Origin: DATFHX01 sp035247945
GTDB lineage: Bacteria > Patescibacteriota > Saccharimonadia > Saccharimonadales > Saccharimonadaceae
DNA length: 23,835 bases
Direction: 5' to 3'
NCBI GenBank assembly: GCA_035247945.1
Contig: DATFHX010000029.1
Location: 1-23,835 of the forward strand
Translations under genes and position numbers: made by a program
Shown: one piece after another, positions 1 through 7,350 of the stretch
Layout of the letters: each line of letters opens with the position of its first letter
Position numbering within the stretch: position 1 is the first letter of the stretch
The notes under the pieces: model-generated
The model's input: only the letters and a program-made list of their open reading frames with translations
Database searches by the model: none
What the model was told of the DNA's origin: nothing

Positions 1-1
1 C

Positions 2-1252
2 AACGAGGATGCACACGTAACAAGTGGTCCTGGAACAACCCAGTACACCAAACCGGAGATTACCTACACGGCCCCAACCCTGAACCCAGGTGAAATGGCA
101 ACCGTGACGTACTCCGTAAAGGTAAACAAGCAGCTCACCGGGAACCTGGTGCTTGGCAACAAGCTCGTTGGTGCCGACAACCCACCTGCACCATGTAGCA
201 CGGCTACCCTTGCGGCTGGCGAGCCAACCTGTGCACCATGTACCAAGCCGACAGCCCCAAGCGCCCCACTCACCCTGGCTGCAACCGGCGCTCCATGTAA
301 CGAGATTAAAACCCCAATGACGCCTCCACCAAACCTCAAGGTGGTAAAGGATACCAAGACAGCGTCTGCGTATGCCGGGAAGAACCTCGAATACACCGTG
401 ACCTACTCGAACCTCCCAGAAGGCGCCAACACGAACCCATCTGACGCGCATGGTGTGGTTGTAACCGAAACCGTCCCTGCCCACACCACCTTTGTGGCGG
501 ACAAGTCGGACAGCCGCTGGACGTGTACCACTGACAGCACCACGACTCCTGCGACTGAGAAGTGTACCGTCCAGATTGGTGACCTGCCTGCAGGTACCAG
601 CGGCACCCTTGCCTTTACCGTAACGGTAGATCCAGGGTACGACGTCAAGGGAGAGATTGAGAACACCGTAAAGATTGAAGATGACTGTGCCTCTGGCTGT
701 CTCGACAAACCCCCTATGTACATTAAGCAGACACCAGTTGGAAAGATTGTCCTCCAGAAGACTGCGCCAACTGACCCAATTGCCCCAGGCAAGAATCTCA
801 CCTACACAATTACCGCAAAGAACGTAGGGAGTGGGCCGGTGAATGACTACGTCATTACCGACGACTTCTCCGACGTCCTGGACGACGCTGACTACAACAA
901 TGATCCAAAGTACAATATGGGCGCTGTTGACTACCAGCAGCCAACCCTGACCTGGAAGGGGAACATTCCAGCGGGAGAAACCCTGACCCTGACCTACTCC
1001 GTGAAGGTCAAGGCAGCCGGGAGTGGCAATGGGTTTATTGTAAACAGTATTGTGGATCCAGAGGTGATTAGTAACTGTATGCAACACTCATCTGACCCAA
1101 GTTGTACGGCGAAGGTGGCGGTGAATTTGGCGGCGACGGGGGATGATATACTCCTCCTCGCTGGGCTAGGAACACTACTGCTTGGACTGAGTGGAAGTGC
1201 CCTCTACTTCGGACGCCGAAACGGACGAAAGAGCACTGCACTACAGCGATAG
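2..1252 (+). CDS. DUF11-repeat cell-wall-anchored surface protein, 5' end missing
   Basis: The reading frame is open from base 2, so the N-terminus lies outside the window and 416 residues are visible. The Met at 95 is internal: coherent beta-repeat sequence precedes it. At least three DUF11/TIGR01451-type Ig-like modules can be seen (the end of one at 2-170, then about 340-700 and 740-1110), with strand patterns such as YTVTYSN and LTYTITAKN. They are separated by a Pro/Thr/Ala/Cys-rich linker (170-300), and paired cysteines suggest extracellular disulfides. The C-terminus is a sorting signal: LAATG (1127-1141), a hydrophobic stretch, then RRNGRK. LAxTG is the motif of class E sortases in Actinobacteria. 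The likely role is an adhesin or surface stalk; this is inferred. Codons are strongly biased through most of the gene (Ile ATT, Pro CCA, Lys AAG, Thr ACC), which suggests high expression. It ends in TAG. Confidence 0.85.
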   Translation, partial: NEDAHVTSGPGTTQYTKPEITYTAPTLNPGEMATVTYSVKVNKQLTGNLVLGNKLVGADNPPAPCSTATLAAGEPTCAPCTKPTAPSAPLTLAATGAPCNEIKTPMTPPPNLKVVKDTKTASAYAGKNLEYTVTYSNLPEGANTNPSDAHGVVVTETVPAHTTFVADKSDSRWTCTTDSTTTPATEKCTVQIGDLPAGTSGTLAFTVTVDPGYDVKGEIENTVKIEDDCASGCLDKPPMYIKQTPVGKIVLQKTAPTDPIAPGKNLTYTITAKNVGSGPVNDYVITDDFSDVLDDADYNNDPKYNMGAVDYQQPTLTWKGNIPAGETLTLTYSVKVKAAGSGNGFIVNSIVDPEVISNCMQHSSDPSCTAKVAVNLAATGDDILLLAGLGTLLLGLSGSALYFGRRNGRKSTALQR

Positions 1253-1281
1253 AATGCTGACTACGCTCACATAACGTAGAT

Positions 1282-1311
1282 GAAACACCCGGACATTCGT
1301 CCGGGTGTTTC
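1282..1311. terminator. Bidirectional intrinsic terminator
   Basis: A perfect 12-bp stem (1282-1293 with 1300-1311) encloses the 6-nt loop CATTCG. The stem ends in A/T pairs on both sides. It lies between the convergent ends of the surface-protein gene and ileS, so it probably serves both. The T tract is short on each strand. Confidence 0.8.
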
Positions 1312-1332
1312 TAATAGTTGTTACTTAGAGAG

Positions 1333-4194
1333 TTAGCTTTTCTGGAGTGAGATAACTAACGCCATTCCTTCAACTTTTACCGTATCCGAATAATCATAGT
1401 CTTCAGTAGTAAGCGCTTCAGCAAGCGTTTCGGATGTAATGGTAGAAGCACCCTCTTTAATTGCATCCCCAAGCTCTGAATCCTCGGAATGAAGAGACAA
1501 CTTGATTCTATCGTCCACATTAAGCCCGGCATTCTTACGTGCGTTTTGTACATGGCGGATCACTTCTCGAACCATACCCTCCCGCTTTAATTCTGGAGTA
1601 ATTGTAAGATCGAGGGCAACATCCTCACCAAATACGACTGACTTTACATTCAACTCATCAGTTAGAATGTCCTCGAAGTTAACAAACTCACCCTTCGTTG
1701 GGACGGCCACCTTGGCAAGCGGCTGGCGAACCTTAACACGCTCTTTTGCACGAATACTAAGGCCGACATTCACGTATTCACGAACCGTCTCCATTTCGCG
1801 TACTACAAGCTCATTTACATGACCTGCAACTGGCCAGTCAACAAGATGCACACTCTCCTCACCCGTAAGCTTCTGGTAAAGTTCTTCGGAGAGGAATGGC
1901 GTGAATGGTGCCATAATCTGCGAGAGGTGTACCAGAACATAGTGAAGTGTTCGGTAGGCGTTATTCTTATCGTCAGTATTACCCGACTTCCAGAAACGAC
2001 GACGAGAACGACGTACATACCAGTTACTTGCGTCTTCGATAAATGGCAGAATTGGCTTCAAGGCACCCGGGATATCATAAGTATCCATGTGAGACTCCAC
2101 CTCCTTGTTGAGCTGATGTACGCGGCTTACGATCCATTGGTCAAGGGGGTTCTCGAGTTGTTCCGTAGGATCACTCACCTCTCCCTTAAACTCCCACCCG
2201 TCTACTTCTGCGTACATTGTAAAGAAGTCATACATATTCCAAACCATACTGAGCTTACGAGCAACGTCTCCGACATCCTTGTCGATAAGGGCGAAATCCT
2301 CTCCGTTAAGTACCGGTGCCTGCAGGAGCAAGAAGCGAAGTGAGTCTGCGCTGTAGGTGTCCATGAGCTCATTCGGATCGGTAAAGTTTCCGTAGGACTT
2401 ACTCATCTTTCGGCCGTCATTACCGGCAAGCGTTCCGGTGACAACAACGTTCTTAAATGCACTCTGCCCAAAGAGGCCGACACTAATTGCGTGAAGGTAG
2501 TAGAACCATGCACGCACTTGTCCAACGTACTCAACGATAAAGTCACCTGGGAAATTATCTTCAAATTTCTTCACATTCTCGAACGGATAGTGGAACTGCG
2601 CAAATGGCATGCTTCCTGCTTCAAACCAGCTGTCCATAACCTTATCGATGCGCTCATATTTTACGCCATCAAGTACAAAAGTTACGTCATCGATCCAAGG
2701 TCGATGGTAGTCTTCAAGGCGCATACCCGAAAGCTGCTCAAGTTCGTCAAAGCTACCGACAACTTTAACGAGTGTCTTACCTTTACTATCAACACCCTTC
2801 CACACGGGCATAGGAGTCGCCCAGAAGCGATCTCGAGACAAGTTCCAATCTGGCGCACTTTGAACCGTCTTTTCAAAACGACCATGCTTAAAGTGTCCAG
2901 GATACCAATTAAGATGCTCCGTATTCTCGACAAGCATTTTCTCGCGCTGGTCAGCGATATTCATAAACCAGCTTGGGTGTGCACGGTACATGAGTTTCGT
3001 ACCACAACGGTGACAATGTGGGTAGCTGTGACGAACATATTCAATCTTCCAGACAACACCTTGCTCGTGAAGCGCTTTGGCGATCGTCTTGTTCGTATCC
3101 CAAACATATTCACCCTTCCACTCGCCTTCCGTAAAGTGTCCAGTAGCATCAATGGCATGAACAACTGGGATATTATTCTCCTTAGCAAGTTCAAAGTCCT
3201 CTTCACCATAGGCTGGAGCAATGTGAACAAGTCCCGAGCCGTCTTCGTCACTTACGTAGTCCGCATGCCACACCTGGTGGGCATTTTCACCACGATCAAC
3301 TCCAAGAAGTGGCTCATACTTCTTGCCAACAAGCTCACTTCCAGAAAGTTCACGAACAACCGTATAGTGAAGCGGCTGGTGCTTTTCATCCGTCAACACC
3401 TTGTCGAGAAGATCCTTAGCAAGAATGAGGTGCTCATCGTCTAGTTCAACCTCTATGTAGGTAAAGTCTTTATTAACCGCTACTGCCGTGTTAGCTGGAA
3501 GTGTCCAAGGTGTCGTTGTCCATGCGAGAAGGTATGCGTCTTCACCAACGAGTTTAAACTTTACAAAGACAGATGGATCGGTGACGTCTTGGTAGGCACC
3601 GCTATCCATTGTGACTTCGGCCTTAGAAAGGGGGGTTGCGTCCTGTGTACAGTACATGAGAACCTTCTCACCCTCGTAGATACTCCCCTTCTCGTAGAGG
3701 GTTTTAAAGGCCCACCAAACGCTCTCCATGTAGTTTTTGTCCATGGTTTTGTAGGCGCCCTTAAAATCAACCCAACGCCCAATACGATCGATAGTATCTT
3801 CCCACGCAGCACTTGTTTGATTCATATTATCGCGGACGGCGGTAATATATTTCTCAAGGCCGTAATCGAGAACTTCTTGTTTACCTTTAATGCCGAGTTT
3901 CTTCTCAGTATAGGTCTCCGCCGGGAGTCCATGACAGTCCCATCCCCAAACACGCTCCACACGCTTCCCCTTCATCGTCTGATAGCGAGGTACGGCATCT
4001 TTCGTGATTGAGCTCAGAAGCGTTCCATAATGTGGTACACCAGAGATGAACGGAGGGCCATCATAAAATACGTATGAGTCTTCAATCGGTCGCATTTCAA
4101 CCGATCGTTCAAATGTTTTATTCGCCTTCCATTGCTGTACGATATCTTTTTCGTACTCACTCGCACGTCGGCGTGATCCTGATTGGAATTTCAT
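1333..4194 (-). CDS. ileS: Isoleucyl-tRNA synthetase
   Basis: Charges tRNA-Ile with isoleucine using ATP in the cytoplasm. The 953-aa length is complete. The class I signature appears as PHYGT (residues 54-58) followed by GWDCHGLPAE (84-93), and the second signature as GRKMSKSYGN (594-603). The CP1 editing domain is recognisable from WTTTPWTLPAN (225-235) and GSGLVHIAPAYGEEDFE (319-335). The anticodon-binding region contains YVRRSRRRFW. The long form and absence of an obvious C-terminal zinc finger suggest the eukaryote-like IleS2 type, which is often mupirocin-tolerant; this is inference. The start is supported by AAGGAG six bases before ATG. A T-box leader precedes it. It ends TAA, 21 bases from the shared terminator. 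Confidence 0.97.
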   Translation of the reverse strand: MKFQSGSRRRASEYEKDIVQQWKANKTFERSVEMRPIEDSYVFYDGPPFISGVPHYGTLLSSITKDAVPRYQTMKGKRVERVWGWDCHGLPAETYTEKKLGIKGKQEVLDYGLEKYITAVRDNMNQTSAAWEDTIDRIGRWVDFKGAYKTMDKNYMESVWWAFKTLYEKGSIYEGEKVLMYCTQDATPLSKAEVTMDSGAYQDVTDPSVFVKFKLVGEDAYLLAWTTTPWTLPANTAVAVNKDFTYIEVELDDEHLILAKDLLDKVLTDEKHQPLHYTVVRELSGSELVGKKYEPLLGVDRGENAHQVWHADYVSDEDGSGLVHIAPAYGEEDFELAKENNIPVVHAIDATGHFTEGEWKGEYVWDTNKTIAKALHEQGVVWKIEYVRHSYPHCHRCGTKLMYRAHPSWFMNIADQREKMLVENTEHLNWYPGHFKHGRFEKTVQSAPDWNLSRDRFWATPMPVWKGVDSKGKTLVKVVGSFDELEQLSGMRLEDYHRPWIDDVTFVLDGVKYERIDKVMDSWFEAGSMPFAQFHYPFENVKKFEDNFPGDFIVEYVGQVRAWFYYLHAISVGLFGQSAFKNVVVTGTLAGNDGRKMSKSYGNFTDPNELMDTYSADSLRFLLLQAPVLNGEDFALIDKDVGDVARKLSMVWNMYDFFTMYAEVDGWEFKGEVSDPTEQLENPLDQWIVSRVHQLNKEVESHMDTYDIPGALKPILPFIEDASNWYVRRSRRRFWKSGNTDDKNNAYRTLHYVLVHLSQIMAPFTPFLSEELYQKLTGEESVHLVDWPVAGHVNELVVREMETVREYVNVGLSIRAKERVKVRQPLAKVAVPTKGEFVNFEDILTDELNVKSVVFGEDVALDLTITPELKREGMVREVIRHVQNARKNAGLNVDDRIKLSLHSEDSELGDAIKEGASTITSETLAEALTTEDYDYSDTVKVEGMALVISLQKS

Positions 4195-4228
4195 ATCCTT
4201 CTCCTTTAAAAAACAAAAAATCCCTTTC

Positions 4229-4390
4229 TAGACACTGGAATCCGATAACGGACGGTACCATCCAGTTTCTAAAAAGAGATTCTTCTTAGCACTTTTTTGT
4301 TCGCTATAACGCAGCGCCACACGCCGGGTTCTACTGAGCTCTAGAGCTTTTCTTCCCAGAACATTCGCGGTTGATAGCCGCTCACTCTTA
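4229..4390 (-). promoter_or_regulatory. T-box riboswitch leader of ileS (tRNA-Ile-sensing, ultrashort Stem I type)
   Basis: Read on the minus strand, 5' to 3'. A short hairpin (GCGG/CCGC, 4381-4367) has the 7-nt loop CTATCAA, exposing ATC, an Ile codon, at 4375-4373, followed by the expected purine. Next is a Stem II (4362-4328) closed by GTTCT/AGAAC with GAA and AGTA on opposite sides, as in the S-turn of T-boxes. Then comes a Stem III hairpin (4316-4302). Last is an antiterminator-like fold (4271-4229): CTGGA/TCCAG and TCCG/CGGA helices flank a bulge with the T-box core TGGTACC (4260-4254). UGGU pairs with the tRNA 3' ACCA, fitting discriminator A73 of tRNA-Ile. Specifier and T-box agree on isoleucine. 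A U-rich tract (about 4222-4209) and the AAGGAG site follow, so control could be by termination or by sequestration; I could not settle which. The architecture resembles actinobacterial ileS T-boxes. Confidence 0.8.
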
Positions 4391-4409
4391 ATAGAGACGT
4401 TTTCTTTAG

Positions 4410-4438
4410 TGTATACTATAGCCTAATCTATTTCAACC
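4410..4438 (-). promoter_or_regulatory. Possible ileS promoter
   Basis: On the minus strand overlapping -10-like hexamers TATAGT and TATACA (4420-4410) lie just upstream of the T-box leader. A TTGAAA-like -35 is nearby but its spacing (15) is poor. It overlaps the 3' end of the upstream acidic-protein gene. It is weak as a sequence match, but a promoter is needed about here for the leader. Confidence 0.4.
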
Positions 4439-4728
4439 AAGCCCGTCTCAGCCAGAAAGTCATTAACCTCGTCTAGTTCAACAGGCTGCTTCTCCCCTGC
4501 AGATAACATAACAACATAATTAAAGAGAAGCATCAGCGCGTCCTCTTCTGTCTCATCTTTTAATGATTCAATCGTTTCTGCAAAATCAACTTCGCCAAAG
4601 TCTTCCCCTTGCTCTACGAGTATCTCAGATGCTTCGGAAATGAGCGCTACTGCCCTAATAACTTTATCCCAAAATACACGTTCAGCAGTTGTTTCATTCT
4701 CTGGAGCGAAGGGAATTATTTCTGACAT
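4423..4728 (-). CDS. Small acidic protein of unknown function
   Basis: This 101-aa protein is not recognised. It is very acidic, with many Glu/Asp and few basic residues, and appears mostly helical. It has no signal peptide, membrane segment or cysteine. It starts 6 bases after the VKOR-family gene stops and is the last gene of the ftsA-ftsZ-nrdR run, so it is probably cotranscribed. Codon use resembles its neighbours. It ends TAG. The position suggests a role linked to the membrane oxidoreductase or cell division, but nothing in the protein proves this. Confidence 0.75.
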   Translation of the reverse strand: MSEIIPFAPENETTAERVFWDKVIRAVALISEASEILVEQGEDFGEVDFAETIESLKDETEEDALMLLFNYVVMLSAGEKQPVELDEVNDFLAETGLVEID

Positions 4729-4734
4729 AAAAGA

Positions 4735-5358
4735 TTATGCGAAAAGACTGTCGCCAAACTTGATAATGACAAGTGCAATAAGAAGGATTATCCAAGCAGC
4801 TGTGGCAAACTTTCCGTAATCCTTTTTTAAGAATGATTGGACGTGATTGTTTACATTGTCTTTAAACGCGAAGATATTTTCTCGCAGTGAATAGTGCAAG
4901 ATCGTTGAAAGGAGGATCGTCGTCGAGAATGTTATAACAAGACACCATGGACAAAGTACCTGAATTACGTACACGCTATTGAAGAAAAGCCAGTACGCAA
5001 AGAGTGCTCCCAACCCATAACAGACTGTCGCAGCCCGCCAATACCAGCGAGGAAGCTTCCCTGCAAGTCCAGCGAGCGCCACAACGGCAGTCGTAATAAC
5101 GACGGGATACCCCATAAGACCAATAAACATATTAGGAAACCCAAACGCGCTCGCCTGCCATGACTGCATCACCGTTGAACAGTTCAATACAATATTAATG
5201 GAGCAAGAAAGTACAGCACCCGGGTTCTTCATAAGATGGATTTCTTCATTCGCAAGGATAAAACTTACAAGAAGTCCGACAATACCAAACGCTAACATAG
5301 TACCGAAAATCCATCGGCTTGACTTACTTACCGTTGTCTCTTTCTCTTGCTTAGACAT
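4735..5358 (-). CDS. Vitamin K epoxide reductase (VKOR) family membrane oxidoreductase
   Basis: Bacterial VKOR proteins sit in the membrane, pass electrons to quinone and reoxidise a thioredoxin-like partner that makes disulfides in exported proteins. This 207-aa protein has about five hydrophobic segments (roughly residues 17-36, 76-98, 106-126, 129-153, 184-201). The quinone-side pair LCPWCLV gives Cys136 and Cys139. A second pair, Cys52 and Cys60, lies in the loop after the first segment, followed by the family-typical FGFPNMFIGLMGYP. All four functional cysteines are therefore present. The start overlaps the stop of the thioredoxin-like gene by 8 bases (ATGTCTAA), which implies translational coupling. 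Disulfide formation would suit the cysteine-paired surface protein at 2-1252; that link is inference. Confidence 0.88.
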   Translation of the reverse strand: MSKQEKETTVSKSSRWIFGTMLAFGIVGLLVSFILANEEIHLMKNPGAVLSCSINIVLNCSTVMQSWQASAFGFPNMFIGLMGYPVVITTAVVALAGLAGKLPRWYWRAATVCYGLGALFAYWLFFNSVYVIQVLCPWCLVITFSTTILLSTILHYSLRENIFAFKDNVNNHVQSFLKKDYGKFATAAWIILLIALVIIKFGDSLFA

Positions 5359-5608
5359 AATAACTCACCTCACTTATTGTTGGTAACGGCGTTCCCCTCC
5401 ATGTATTTTGGAGTGTGCCGTCATCTGCGATCGCAACGAGCGTAGGATATTCAACTATGTCATACACACTACAGAAATCTATACCCTCTTTAGAATCAGG
5501 ATCGAGCGTTTCAAGTGTATGACCCGTCTGACGCTCAAAGTCACGCATATAATCGTAGACTTCACGCGCGTGTTCACTTTCATCTTTGAAAATCACTACT
5601 ACGCGCAT
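5351..5608 (-). CDS. Small thioredoxin/glutaredoxin-fold protein without the CxxC motif
   Basis: I take the ATG at 5608, giving 85 aa, because it follows the nrdR stop by 4 bases. The longer open frame to 5740 would overlap nrdR extensively. The protein starts with a beta strand (MRVVVIFKD), then a helix, and contains the cis-proline motif EYPTLVAIADDG typical of thioredoxin folds. The usual N-terminal CxxC position reads ESEH. The only cysteine is in DFCSVYD (about residue 63). It could be a catalytically degenerate partner, or a single-cysteine glutaredoxin-like protein, for the VKOR encoded immediately downstream. The 8-base overlap with that gene supports a shared task. The family assignment rests on fold-like motifs only. 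Confidence 0.7.
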   Translation of the reverse strand: MRVVVIFKDESEHAREVYDYMRDFERQTGHTLETLDPDSKEGIDFCSVYDIVEYPTLVAIADDGTLQNTWRGTPLPTISEVSYYV

Positions 5609-5612
5609 ATCA

Positions 5613-6065
5613 TTATTTCCTACGTTGCTTAAGAATTTCTTCAAATTCATCAAGTGTCTTGAATTCGTGGTAGACACTTGCAAAACGCACATATGCAACT
5701 TCATTTCGACTCGCGAGTGCATCGAGTACCATATCACCAATCTTGTGCGACGTCACTTCATTCTCACTGAGTTCATAAAGCGCTTCTTCGACGCTATCAA
5801 TGATGTTCTCGACCTCAACTTCTGAGGCAAAAAACTTACCTACTGAGCGCTTAATTGCAATCGAGAGCTTTTCTCGGTCGAATAGCTCTCTTGAACCATC
5901 CTTCTTAATCACCGCTAAGTTTGGACGCTCTATACGCTCATACGTCGTAAACCGATGCTTGCCATCAAGCGTTTCCCGTCTACGACGGATAGTAGCGCCA
6001 TCAGCAGACTCGCGCGACTCGATAACGCGGCTATCGCCAATCTTTAAGCGGTGTTTTGAGGTCAT
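5613..6065 (-). CDS. nrdR: NrdR-family transcriptional regulator lacking zinc-ribbon cysteines
   Basis: NrdR represses ribonucleotide reductase genes, using an N-terminal zinc ribbon to bind NrdR boxes and an ATP-cone to sense ATP/dATP. The length (150 aa) and most of the pattern fit: VIESRESADGATIRRRRE, then RFTTYERIE, then an ATP-cone (about residues 48-138) with AVIKKDGSRELFDREKL. All four zinc-binding cysteines are absent. The N-terminus MTSKHRLK replaces the usual CPxC, and ETLDGKHRFTTYE replaces ECxxCGxRFTTYE. No upstream in-frame extension supplies cysteines. It starts 8 bases after ftsZ. DNA binding may be zinc-independent or lost; the family call itself is firm. Confidence 0.88.
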   Translation of the reverse strand: MTSKHRLKIGDSRVIESRESADGATIRRRRETLDGKHRFTTYERIERPNLAVIKKDGSRELFDREKLSIAIKRSVGKFFASEVEVENIIDSVEEALYELSENEVTSHKIGDMVLDALASRNEVAYVRFASVYHEFKTLDEFEEILKQRRK

Positions 6066-6073
6066 ACCGAGTC

Positions 6074-7285
6074 CTAGTCCTCGCTCGGTTTGTTTTTCTT
6101 TCGGCGTCGTAAGAATGCAGGAGTATCAGCCTCGTCGTCATCCTCGTCAGTAGGAGTATTCCAGATATCACGGTGGGTATCATCAGCAAATACCGCAGCG
6201 GCATCTGACTGGTCAAGATCCATATCAATCGATTTTACAGCCTCGTCAGTATCCGTCTCATCTGCAGCCTTTGCTGGCTGGGAAAGTGCGGCAGGCGCTT
6301 CCATTTGCGCAGCCTGTTCGTGGAAAAACTCGCTATCAAAGCCAGTCGCGATGACCGTAATGATAAGCTCATCTTCAAGCTCCGGCTTCAATGTAGCACC
6401 GAAGATAATGTTAGCATCAGGTGAAACAGCACTCGTAATAATCTCAGCAGCTTCCTGGATCTCACTCATACTCATATCGTATCCACCAGTAACATTGAAG
6501 AGAACACCCTTCGCACCGTCGATCGATACCTCAATAAGTGGAGACTCGATAGCCTGCTGAGCGGCTTGTGCTGCGCGGTCATCGCCACTTGCACGCCCAA
6601 TACCCATAAGCGCAGAACCCGCGTTGCTCATAATAGCCTTAACGTCAGCAAAGTCGAGGTTAATGAGACCGTGCTCTGTAATAAGTTCAGAGATTCCTTG
6701 CACACCCTGGCGAAGCACATCATCTGCGATCTTGAATGTTTCAAGGAGTGGCGTACGGCGATCAATCGTCTGCAAAAGACGATCGTTTGGAATTGTAATA
6801 AGTGTATCGACAGTACGGCCAAGTTGATTAATTGCCCACTCCGCGTTTTGACGACGCTTTTCGCCTTCGAAGCTAAATGGTTTTGTTGCAACTCCCACAA
6901 CAAGAATGCCCAGTGCTCGCGCTTCTTCTGCAACGACATATCCAGCTCCACTACCTGTACCGCCACCTGCACCGATAGTAACAAATACCATATCCGCACC
7001 TTCAAGTGCTTCACGGATCTCCTGCCGAGACTCGTCTGCTGCAGCTTCACCAACAGACGGATCAGCTCCCGCACCAAGACCACCGGTTGTACTGTGCCCA
7101 AGATGGATCTTCACGTCTGCTTTACTATTATGAAGTGCCTGCGCATCGGTATTCATTGCGATAAACTGAACACCCGCTAGACCGGCGTCCTTCATTCGAT
7201 TAACAGCAGATCCACCAGCACCGCCGACTCCAACGACTTTTATACTGGCAAATGTTTGTATTTCACTTGGTTTCACTTCAGGCAT
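6074..7285 (-). CDS. ftsZ: Cell division protein FtsZ
   Basis: Tubulin-like GTPase that polymerises into the division ring. The GTP-binding signature GAGGGTGSG lies near residues 105-113 of this 403-aa form. The glycine-rich N-terminal loop KVVGVGGAGGSAVNRM precedes it, and the T7 loop NLDFADVKAIM follows near 209-219. An acidic, low-complexity linker leads to the conserved C-terminal peptide DTPAFLRRRKK, which binds FtsA. A GTG three codons upstream (7294) would give 406 aa, but GGGGAG is only one base from it and 10 bases from the ATG at 7285, so I prefer ATG. It lies downstream of ftsA and immediately upstream of nrdR, and ends TAG. Confidence 0.96.
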   Translation of the reverse strand: MPEVKPSEIQTFASIKVVGVGGAGGSAVNRMKDAGLAGVQFIAMNTDAQALHNSKADVKIHLGHSTTGGLGAGADPSVGEAAADESRQEIREALEGADMVFVTIGAGGGTGSGAGYVVAEEARALGILVVGVATKPFSFEGEKRRQNAEWAINQLGRTVDTLITIPNDRLLQTIDRRTPLLETFKIADDVLRQGVQGISELITEHGLINLDFADVKAIMSNAGSALMGIGRASGDDRAAQAAQQAIESPLIEVSIDGAKGVLFNVTGGYDMSMSEIQEAAEIITSAVSPDANIIFGATLKPELEDELIITVIATGFDSEFFHEQAAQMEAPAALSQPAKAADETDTDEAVKSIDMDLDQSDAAAVFADDTHRDIWNTPTDEDDDEADTPAFLRRRKKNKPSED

Positions 7286-7319
7286 GGAATGCACTCTCCC
7301 CGATATTCTATTCTTTCCT

Positions 7320-7328
7320 AGTATAACA
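7320..7328 (-). promoter_or_regulatory. Extended -10 promoter before ftsZ
   Basis: Minus-strand TGTTATACT (7328-7320) in the ftsA-ftsZ gap predicts a start near 7313, leaving a leader of about 28 nt with a GGGGAG site. No good -35 was seen. It would let ftsZ be transcribed more than ftsA. Confidence 0.5.
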
Positions 7329-7350
7329 TCTTCATCGCACGTACGCGAAG

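Noticed and set aside
2491..3444. 317-codon open frame antisense to ileS
   Set aside because: It lies wholly inside the conserved isoleucyl-tRNA synthetase and has no family-like motifs or ribosome site.
4229..4271. Simple intrinsic terminator of the upstream operon
   Set aside because: The hairpin contains the TGGTACC T-box bulge in the right place and is preceded by a specifier hairpin, so it is better read as the T-box antiterminator fold.
5351..5740. Longer 129-codon form of the thioredoxin-like gene
   Set aside because: It would overlap nrdR by about 128 bases, and the extra N-terminus is nrdR coding sequence in another frame. The ATG at 5608 fits the gap.
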